From positions 5,143,431-5,207,430 of the forward strand of contig NC_088322.1 in the NCBI RefSeq assembly GCF_910592395.1: a stretch of DNA of 64,000 nt, in the 5' to 3' direction. Positions within the stretch are counted from its first letter, which is position 1, and every line of letters begins with the position of its first letter. Both the position numbers and the translations under genes were made by a program. Source of the stretch: Lineus longissimus. Its lineage: Eukaryota > Nemertea > Pilidiophora > Heteronemertea > Lineidae. The notes under the pieces were generated by a model. It did not search any database, was not told where the DNA came from, and worked only from the letters and a program-made list of their open reading frames with translations. Shown piece by piece: positions 50,950 to 62,000 of the stretch.

Positions 50950-53000
50950 TCGGTCATCTCGACTCTGTATAACGAAAATGAGTGTTATCGGTGTTAACGA
51001 GCGCCATCACCGACCGACTTTCATCGCCAGTAGCGTAATATTGCTAGTCGAATGACAACTTCTCATCGCAGAATCTCAAAATTGCCGTCTAAGTTTGTCC
51101 AATCGGTCATCTTGACTCTGTATAACCAAAACGAGCGTGATCGGTGGCGAGTGCGCCATCACCGACTGACTTTCATCGCCAGTAGTGTAATATCGCAAGT
51201 CGAATGACAACTTCTCATCGCAGAATCTCAAAATTGCCGTCTAAGTTTGTCTAATCGGTCATCTTGACTCTGTATAACGAAAATGAGTGTTATCGGTGTT
51301 AACGAGCGCCATCACCGACCGACTTTCATCGCCAGTAGCGTAATATTGCTAGTCGAATGACAACTTCTCATCGCAGAATCTCGAAATTGCCTTCTCAGTT
51401 TGTCCAATCGGTCATCTTGACTCTGTATAACCAAAATGAGCGTGATCGGTGGCGAGTGCGCCATCACCGACTGACTTTCATCGCCAGTAGTGTAATATCG
51501 CAAGTCGAATGACAACTTCTCATCGCAGAATCTCAAAATTGCCGTCTAAGTTTGTCCAATCGGTCATCTTGACTCTGTATAACCAAAAGGAGCGTGATCG
51601 GTCGCGACGAGCGCCATCGCCGCTGACTTTCATCGCCAGTAGTGTAATATCGCTATCGAATGACGACTTATCATCGCAGAATCTCGAAATTGTGGTCTCA
51701 GTTTGTCTAATCGGTCATCTCGACTCTGTATAACCAAAATGAGCGTGATCGGTCGCGACGAGCGCCATCACCGACTGACTTTCATCGCCAGTAGTGTAAT
51801 ATCGCTAGTCGAATGACAACTTCTCATCGCAGAATCTAGAAATTGCCGTCTCAGTTTGTGCAATCGGCCATCTTGACTCTGTATAACCAAACTGAGCGTA
51901 ATCGGTCGCGACGAGCGCCATCGCTCACCGACCGTCATTGCCAGTAGCGTAATATTGCCAGTCGAATGACAAGTTCTCATCGCAAAATCTCAAATTTCCG
52001 TCTAAGTTTGTCCAATCGGTCATCTCGACTCTGTATAACGAAAATGAGTGTTATCGGTGTTAACGAGCGCCATCACCGACCGACTTTCATCGCCAGTAGC
52101 GTAATATTGCGCGTCGAATGACAACTTCTCATCGCAGAATCTCGAAATATCCGTCTCAGTTTGTCCAATCGGTCATCTTGACTCTATATAACCAAAATGA
52201 GCGTGATCGGTCGCGACGAGCGCCATCACCGACCGACTTTCATCGCCAGTAGTGTAATATCGCTAGTCGAATGACAACTTCTCATCGCAGAATCTGGAAA
52301 TTGCGGTCTCAGTTTGTCCAATCGGTCATCTTGTCTCTGTATAACCAAAATGAGCGTGATCGGTCGCGACGAGCGCCATCACCGACCGACTTTCATCGCC
52401 AGTAGTGTAATATCGCTAGTCGAAAGACAACTTCTCATCGCAGAATCTGGAAATTGCGGTCTCAGTTTGTCCAATCGGTCATCTTGTCTCTGTATAACTA
52501 AAATGAGCGTGATCGGTCGCGACAAGCGCCATCGCTCACCGACCGTCATCGCCAGTAGTGGTATATCGCTAGTCGAAAGGCAACTTCTCATTGCAGAATC
52601 TGGAAATTGCGGTCTCAGTTTTTCCAATCGGTCAACTTGTCTCTGTATAACCAAAATGAGTGTGATCGGTCGCAACGAGCGCCATCACCGACCGACTTTC
52701 ATCGCCAGTAGCGTAATATTGCTAGTCGAATGACAACTTCTCATCGCAGAATCTCGAAATTGCCGTCTCAGTTTGTGCAATCGGTCATCTTGACTCTGTA
52801 TAACCAAACTGAGCGTAATCGGTCGCGACGAGCGCCATCGCTCACCGACCGTCATTGCCAGTAGCGTAATATTGCCAGTCGAATGACAAGTTCTCATCGC
52901 AAAATCTCAAATTTCCGTCTAAGTTTGTCCAATCGGTCATCTCGACTCTGTATAACGAAAATGAGTGTTATCGGTGTTAACGAGCGCCATCACCGACCGA
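50950..53000 (+). repeat. Sub-block with TTATCGGTGTTAACGAGCG monomers
   Basis: A distinctive monomer with TAACGAAAATGAGTG and TTATCGGTGTTAACGAGCG occurs near 50,984, 51,289, 52,054 and 52,971. It alternates with monomers carrying GGTGGCGAGTGCGCC, AAAAGGAGCGTGATCGG or TCTCAAATTTCCGTC. Blocks within it repeat at offsets of about 1,066, 917, 1,678 and 1,983 bp. The same order recurs at 59.6-61.6 kb. GTTAAC is an HpaI site absent from the consensus. Confidence 0.82.
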
Positions 53001-56000
53001 CTTTCATTGCCAGTAGCGTAATATTGCTAGTCGAATGACAACTTCTCATCGCAGAATCTCAAAATTGCCGTCTAAGTTTGTCCAATCGGTCATCTTGACT
53101 CTGTATAACCAAAACGAGCGTGATCGGTGGCGAGTGCGCCATCACCGACTGACTTTCATCGCCAGTAGTGTAATATCGCAAGTCGAATGACAACTTCTCA
53201 TCGCAGAATCTCAAAATTGCCGTCTAAGTTTGTCCAATCGGTCATCTTGACTCTGTATAACCAAAAGGAGCGTGATCGGTCGCGACGAGCGCCATCGCCG
53301 CTGACTTTCATCGCCAGTAGTGTAATATCGCTATCGAATGACGACTTATCATCGCAGAATCTCGAAATTGTGGTCTCAGTTTGTCTAATCGGTCATCTCG
53401 ACTCTGTATAACCAAAATGAGCGTGATCGGTCGCGACGAGCGCCATCACCGACTGACTTTCATCGCCAGTAGTGTAATATCGCTAGTCGAATGACAACTT
53501 CTCATCGCAGAATCTCGAAATTGCCGTCTCAGTTTGTGCAATCGGTCATCTTGACTCTGTATAACCAAAATGAGCGTGATCGGTCGCGACGAGCGCCATC
53601 ACCGACCGACTTTCATCGCCAGTAGTGTAATATCGCAAATCGAATGACAGCTTCTCATCGCAGAATCTCAAAATTGCCGTCTAAGTTTGTCTAATCGGTC
53701 ATCTTGACTCTGTATAACCAAAAGGAGCGTGACCGGTCGCGACGAACGCCATCGCCGCTGACTTTCATCGCCAGTAGTGTAATATCGCTATCGAATGACG
53801 ACTTATCATCGCAGAATTTCGAAATTGTGGTCTCAGTTTGTCCAATCGGTCATCTCCACTCTGTATAACCAAAATGAGCGTGATCGGTCGCCACGAGCGC
53901 CATCACCGACCGACTTTCATCGCCAGTAGCGTAATATTGCTAGTCGAATGACAACTTCTCATCGCAGAATCTCGAAATTGCTGTCTCAGTTTGTCCAATC
54001 GGTCATCTTGACTCTGTATAGCCAAAATTAGCGTGATCGGTTGCGACGAGCGCCATCGCCGATCGACTTATATCGCCAGTAGTGTAATATCGCTAGTCGA
54101 ATGACAACTTATCATCGCAGAATCTCGAAATTGCGGTGTCACTTTGTACAATCGGGCACTTCTACTCTAAAAAACAAAAATTAACGGAATTGATCACGAC
54201 GAGCGCCATCACCGACTGACTTTCATCGCCAGTAGTGTAATATCGCTAGTCGAAAGACAACTTCTCATCGCAGAATCTGGAAATTGCGGTCTCAGTTTGT
54301 CCAATCGGTCATCTTGTCTCTGTATGACCAAAATGAGTGTGATCGGTCCCAACAAGCGCCATCGCCGATCGAATTTCTTCGCCAGTAGTGTAATATTGCT
54401 AGTCGAATGACAACTTCTCATCGCAGAATCTCGAAATTGCTGTTTCAGTTTGTCCAATCGGTCATCTCCACTCTGTATTACCAAAATGAGCGTGATCGGT
54501 CGCGACGAGCGCCATCACCGACCGACTTATATCGCCAGTAGTGTAATATTGCTAGACGAATGACAACTTCTCATCGCAGAATCTCGAAATTGCTGTCTCA
54601 GTTTGTCCAATCGGTCATCTCCACTCTGTATAACCAAAATGAGCGTGATCGGTCGCGACGAGCGCCATCACCGACCGACTTATATCGCCAGTAGTGTAAT
54701 ATTGCTAGTCGAATGACAACTTCTCATCGCAGAATCTCGAAATTGCTGTCTCAGTTTGTCCAATCGGTCATCTCCACTCTGTATAACCAAAATGAGCGTG
54801 ATCGGTCGCCACGAGCGCCATCACCGACCGACTTTCATCGCCAGTAGTGTAATATTGCTAGTCAAATGACAACTTCTCATCGCAGAATCTCGAAATTGCT
54901 GTCTCAGTTTGTCTAATCGGTCATCTTGACTCTGTATAGCCAAAATTAGCGTGATCGGTTGCGACGAGCGCCATCGCCGATCGACTTATATCGCCAGTAG
55001 TGTAATATCGCTAGTCGAATGACAACTTATCATCGCAGAATCTCGAAATTGTGGTGTCACTTTGTACAATCGGGCACTTCTACTCTAAAAAACAAAAATT
55101 AACGGAATTGATCACGACGAGCGCCATCACCGACTGACTTTCATCGCCAGTAGTGTAATATCGCTAGTCGAAAGACAACTTCTCATCGCAAAATCTGGAA
55201 ATTGCGGTCTCAGTTTGTCCAATCGGTCATCTCCACTCTGTATAACCAAAATGAGCGTGATCGGTCGCCACGAGCGCCATCACCGACCGACTTTCATCGC
55301 CAGTAGTGTAATATTGCTAGTCGAATGACAAATTCTCATCGCAGAATCTCGAAATTGCTGTCTCCGTTGGTCTAATCGGTCATCTCCACTCTGTATAACC
55401 AAAATGAGCGTGATCGGTCGCGACGAGCGCCATCACCGACCGACTTATATCGCCAGTAGTGTAATATTGCTAGTCGAATGACAACTTCTCATCGCAGAAT
55501 CTCGAAATTGCTGTCTCAGTTTGTCCAATCGGCCATCTCCACTCTGTATAACCAAAATGAGCGTGATCGGTCGCCATGAGCGCCATCACCGACCGACTTT
55601 CATCGCCAGTAGTGTAATATTGCTAGTCAAATGACAACTTCTCATCGCAGAATCTCGAAATTGCTGTCTCAGTTTGTCTAATCGGTCATCTTGACTCTGT
55701 ATAACCAAAATGAGCGTGATCAGTCACGACGAGCACCATCGCCGATCGACTTATATCGCCAGTAGTGTAATATCGCTAGTCGAATGACAACTTATCATCG
55801 CAGAATCTCGAAATTGCAGTGTCACTTTGTACAATCGGGCACTTCTACTCTAAAAAACCAAAATTAGCGGAATTGATCACGACGAGCGCCATCACCGACC
55901 GACTTTCATCGTTAGTTGTGTAATATTGCTAGTCGAATGACAACTTCTCATCGCAGAATCTCGAAATTGCTGTCTCAGTTTGTCCAATCGGCCATCTCCA

Positions 56001-56088
56001 CTCTGTATAACCAAAATGAGCGTGATCGGTCGCCATGAGCGCCATCACCGACCGACTTTCATCGCCAGTAGTGTAATATTGCTAGTCA

Positions 56089-59000
56089 AATGACAACTTC
56101 TCATCGCAGAATCTCGAAATTGCTGTCTCAGTTTGTCCAATCGGTCATCTCCACTCTGTATAACCAAAATGAGCGTGATCGGTCGCGACATGCGCCATCA
56201 CCGACTGACTTTCATCGCCAGTAATGTAATATCGCTAGTCGAAAGACAACTTCTCATCGCAGAATCTGGAAATTGCGGTCTCAGTTTGTCCAATCGGTCA
56301 ACTTGTCTCTGTATAACCAAAATGAGCGTGATCGGTCGCGACGAGCGCCATCGCCGACTGACTTTTATCGCCAGTGGCGTAATATTGCTAGTCGAATGAC
56401 AACTTCTCATCGCAGAATCTCGAAATTGCCGTCTCAGTTTGTGGAATCGGTCATCTTGACTCTGTATAACCAAAATGAGCGTGATCGGTCGCGACGAGCG
56501 CCATCACCGACCGACTTTCATCGCCAGTAGTGTAATATCGCTAGTCGAATGACAACTTATCATCGCAGAATCTCGAAATTGCGGTGTCACTTTGTACAAT
56601 CGGGCACTTCTACTCTAAAAAACCAAAATTAGCGGAATTGATCACGACGAGCGCCATCACCGACCGACTTTCATCGCCAGTAGTGTAATATTGCTAGTCG
56701 AATGACAACTTCTCATCGCAGAATCTCGAAATTGCTGTCTCAGTTTGTCTAATCGGTCATCTTGACTCTGTATAACCAAAATGAGCGTGATCGGTCGCGA
56801 CGAGCGCCATCACCGACTGACTTTCATCGCCAGTAGTGTAATATCGCTAGTCGAAAGACAACTTCTCATCGCAGAATCTGGAAATTGCGGTCTCAGTTTG
56901 TCCAATCGGTCATCTCCACTCTGTATAACCAAAATGAGCGTGATCGGTCGCCACGAGCGCCATCACCGACCGACTTTCATCGCCAGTAGTGTAATATTGC
57001 TAGTCGAATGACAACTTCTCATCGCAGAATCTCGAAATTGCTGTCTCAGTTGGTCTAATCGGTCATCTTGACTCTGTATAGCCAAAATTAGCTTGATCGT
57101 TCGCGACGAGCGCCATCACCGACCGACTTTCATCGCCAGTAGTGTAATATCGCTAGTCGAATGACAACTTATCATCGCAGAATCTCGAAATTGCGGTGTC
57201 ACTTTGTACAATCGGGCACTTCTACTCTAAAAAACCAAAATTAGCGGAATTGATCACGACGAGCGCCATCACCGACCGACTTTCATCGCCAGTTGTGTAA
57301 TATTGCTAGTCGAATGACAACTTCTCATCGCAGAATCTCGAAATTGCGGTCTCAGTTTGTCCAATCGGTCATCTCCACTCTGTATAACCAAAATGAGCGT
57401 GATCGGTCGCGACGAGCGCCATCACCGACGAACTTAGATCGCCAGTAGTGTAATATTGCTAGTCGAATGACAACTTCTCATCGCAGAATCTTGAAATTGC
57501 TGTCTCAGTTTGTCCAATCGGTCATCTCCACTCTGTATAACCAAAATGGAGCGTGATCGGTCGCCACGAGCGCCATCACCGACCGACTTTCATCGCCAGT
57601 AGTGTAATATTGCTAGTCAAATGACAACTTCTCATCGCAGAATCTCGAAATTGCTGTCTCAGTTTGTCTAATCGGTCATCTTGACTCTGTATAGCCAAAA
57701 TTAGCGTGATCGGTTGCGACGAGCGCCATCGCCGATCGACTTATATCGCCAGTAGTGTAATATCGTTAGTCGAATGACAACTTATCATCGCAGATCTCGA
57801 AATTGTGGTGTCACTTTGTACAATCGGCACTTCTACTCTAAAAAACAAAATTAACTGAATTGATCACGAGGAGCGCCATCACCGACTGACTTTCATCGCC
57901 AGTAGTGTAATATCGCTAGTCGAAAGACAACTTCTCATCGCAGAATCTGGAAATTGCGGTCTCAGTTTGTCCAATCGGTCAACTCCACTCTGTATAACCA
58001 AAATGAGCGTGATCGGTCGCCACGAGCGCCATCCACCGACGCACTTTCATCGCCAGTAGTGTAATATCGCTAGTCGAATGACAACTTCTCATCGCAGAAT
58101 CTCGAAATTGCTGTCTCAGTTTGTCTAATCGGTCATCTTGACTCTGTATAACCAAAATTAGCGTGATCGGTCGCGACGAGCGCCATCGCCGATCGACTTA
58201 TATCGCCAGTAGTGTAATATCGCTAGTCGAATGACAACTTATCATCGCAGAATCTCGAAATTGCGGTGTCACTTTGTACAATCGGGCACTTCTACTCCAA
58301 AAAAACCAAAATTAGCGGAATTGATCACGACGAGCGCCATCACCGACTGACTTTCATTGCCAGTAGTGTAATATCGCTAGTCGAAAGACAACTTCTCATC
58401 GCAGAATCTGGAAATTGCGGTCTCAGTTTGTCCAATCGGTCATCTTGTCTCTGTATGACCAAAATGAGTGTGATCGGTCGCAACGAGCGCCATCACCGAC
58501 CGACTTTCATCGCCAGTAGTGTAATATTGCTAGTCGAATGACAACTTCTCATCGCAGAATCTCGAAATTGCCGTCTCAGTTTGTGGAATCGGTCATCTTG
58601 ACTCTGTATAACCAAAATGAGCGTGATCGGTCACGACGAGCGCCATCGCCGATCGAATTTCTTCGCCAGTAGTGTAATATTGCTAGTCGAATGACAACTT
58701 CTCATCGCAGAATCTCGAAATTGCTGTCTCAGTTTGTCCAATCGGTCATCTCCACTCTGTATAACCAAAATGAGCGTGATCGGTCGCGACGAGCGCCATC
58801 ACCGACCGACTTATATCACCAGTAGTGTAATATTGCTAGACGAATGACAACTTCTCATCGCAGAATCTCGAAATTGCTGTCTCAGTTTGTCTGATCGGTC
58901 ATCTCCACTCTGTATAACCAAAATGAGCGTGATCGGTCGCGACGAGCGCCATCACGGACCGACTTATATCGCCAGTAGTGTAATATTGCTAGTCGAATGA

Positions 59001-62000
59001 CAACTTCTCATCGCAGAATCTCGAAATTGCTGTCTCAGTTTGTCCAATCGGTCATCTCCACTCTGTATAACCAAAATGAGCGTGATCGGTCGCGACAAGC
59101 GCCATCGCCGATCGTTTTTCATCGCCAGCGTAATATTGCTAGTCGAATGACAACTTCTCATCGCAGAATCTCGAAATTGCGCCATCACCGACCGACTTAT
59201 ATCACCAGTAGTGTAATATTGCTAGACGAATGACAACTTCTCATCGCAGAATCTCGAAATTGCTGTCTCAGTTTGTCTGATCGGTCATCTCGACTCTGTA
59301 TAACCAAAATGAGTGTGATCGGTCGCAACGAGCGCCATCACCGACCGACTTTCATCGCCAGTAGCGTAATATTGCTAGTCGAATGACAACTTCTCATCGC
59401 AGAATCTCGAAATTGCCGTCTCAGTTTGTGCAATCGGTCATCTTGACTCTGTATAACCAAACTGAGCGTAATCGGTCGCGACGAGCGCCATCGCTCACCG
59501 ACCGTCATTGCCAGTAGCGTAATATTGCCAGTCGAATGACAAGTTCTCATCGCAAAATCTCAAATTTCCGTCTAAGTTTGTCCAATCGGTCATCTCGACT
59601 CTGTATAACGAAAATGAGTGTTATCGGTGTTAACGAGCGCCATCACCGACCGACTTTCATCGCCAGTAGCGTAATATTGCTAGTCGAATGACAACTTCTC
59701 ATCGCAGAATCTCGAAATTGCCTTCTCAGTTTGTCCAATCGGTCATCTTGACTCTGTATAACCAAAACGAGCGTGATCGGTGGCGAGTGCGCCATCACCG
59801 ACTGACTTTCATCGCCAGTAGTGTAATATCGCAAGTCGAATGACAACTTCTCATCGCAGAATCTCAAAATTGCCGTCTAAGTTTGTCTAATCGGTCATCT
59901 TGACTCTGTATAACGAAAATGAGTGTTATCGGTGTTAACGAGCGCCATCACCGACCGACTTTCATCGCCAGTAGCGTAATATTGCTAGTCGAATGACAAC
60001 TTCTCATCGCAGAATCTCGAAATTGCCGTCTAAGTTTGTCCAATCGGTCATCTTGACTCTGTATAACCAAAATGAGCGTGATCGGTGGCGAGTGCGCCAT
60101 CACCGACTGACTTTCATCGCCAGTAGTGTAATATCGCAAGTCGAATGACAACTTCTCATCGCAGAATCTCAAAATTGCCGTCTAAGTTTGTCCAATCGGT
60201 CATCTTGACTCTGTATAACCAAAAGGAGCGTGATCGGTCGCGACGAGCGCCATCGCCGCTGACTTTCATCGCCAGTAGTGTAATATCGCTATCGAATGAC
60301 GACTTATCATCGCAGAATCTCGAAATTGTGGTCTCAGTTTGTCTAATCGGTCATCTCGACTCTGTATAACCAAAATGAGCGTGATCGGTCGCGACGAGCG
60401 CCATCACCGACTGACTTTCATCGCCAGTAGTGTAATATCGCTAGTCGAATGACAACTTCTCATCGCAGAATCTAGAAATTGCCGTCTCAGTTTGTGCAAT
60501 CGGCCATCTTGACTCTGTATAACCAAACTGAGCGTAATCGGTCGCGACGAGCGCCATCGCTCACCGACCGTCATTGCCAGTAGCGTAATATTGCCAGTCG
60601 AATGACAAGTTCTCATCGCAAAATCTCAAATTTCCGTCTAAGTTTGTCCAATCGGTCATCTCGACTCTGTATAACGAAAATGAGTGTTATCGGTGTTAAC
60701 GAGCGCCATCACCGACCGACTTTCATCGCCAGTAGCGTAATATTGCGCGTCGAATGACAACTTCTCATCGCAGAATCTCGAAATATCCGTCTCAGTTTGT
60801 CCAATCGGTCATCTTGACTCTATATAACCAAAATGAGCGTGATCGGTCGCGACGAGCGCCATCACCGACCGACTTTCATCGCCAGTAGTGTAATATCGCT
60901 AGTCGAATGACAACTTCTCATCGCAGAATCTGGAAATTGCGGTCTCAGTTTGTCCAATCGGTCATCTTGTCTCTGTGTAACCAAAATGAGCGTGATCGGT
61001 CGCGACGAGCGCCATCACCGACCGACTTTCATCGCCAGTAGTGTAATATCGCTAGTCGAAAGACAACTTCTCATCGCAGAATCTGGAAATTGCGGTCTCA
61101 GTTTGTCCAATCGGTCATCTTGTCTCTGTATAACTAAAATGAGCGTGATCGGTCGCGACAAGCGCCATCGCTCACCGACCGTCATCGCCAGTAGTGGTAT
61201 ATCGCTAGTCGAAAGGCAACTTCTCATTGCAGAATCTGGAAATTGCGGTCTCAGTTTTTCCAATCGGTCAACTTGTCTCTGTATAACCAAAATGAGTGTG
61301 ATCGGTCGCAACGAGCGCCATCACCGACCGACTTTCATCGCCAGTAGCGTAATATTGCTAGTCGAATGACAACTTCTCATCGCAGAATCTCGAAATTGCC
61401 GTCTCAGTTTGTGCAATCGGTCATCTTGACTCTGTATAACCAAACTGAGCGTAATCGGTCGCGACGAGCGCCATCGCTCACCGACCGTCATTGCCAGTAG
61501 CGTAATATTGCCAGTCGAATGACAAGTTCTCATCGCAAAATCTCAAATTTCCGTCTAAGTTTGTCCAATCGGTCATCTCGACTCTGTATAACGAAAATGA
61601 GTGTTATCGGTGTTAACGAGCGCCATCACCGACCGACTTTCATTGCCAGTAGCGTAATATTGCTAGTCGAATGACAACTTCTCATCGCAGAATCTCGAAA
61701 TTGCCGTCTAAGTTTGTCCAATCGGTCATCTTGACTCTGTATAAGCAAAATGAGCGTGATCGGTGGCGAGTGCGCCATCACCGACTGACTTTCATCGCCA
61801 GTAGTGTAATATCGCAAGTCGAATGACAACTTCTCATCGCAGAATCTCAAAATTGCCGTCTAAGTTTGTCCAATCGGTCATCTTGACTCTGTATAACCAA
61901 AAGGAGCGTGATCGGTCGCGACGAGCGCCATCGCCGCTGACTTTCATCGCCAGTAGTGTAATATCGCTATCGAATGACGACTTATCATCGCAGAATCTCG

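Larger units (their letters stand above)
47453..56088 (+). repeat. 8,636-bp macro-repeat, copy 1 (about 57 monomers)
   Basis: This aligns to 56,089 onward at a constant offset of 8,636. Corresponding points include 48,145/56,781, 50,361/58,997, 51,509/60,145, 52,314/60,950, 53,187/61,823 and 54,209/62,845. Inside are CTCTAAAAAAC monomers (47,980; 48,592; 49,201; 49,663; 54,165; 55,085; 55,847) flanking a central block, about 50.3-53.9 kb, with none of them. The two copies differ by scattered single bases. Confidence 0.92.
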
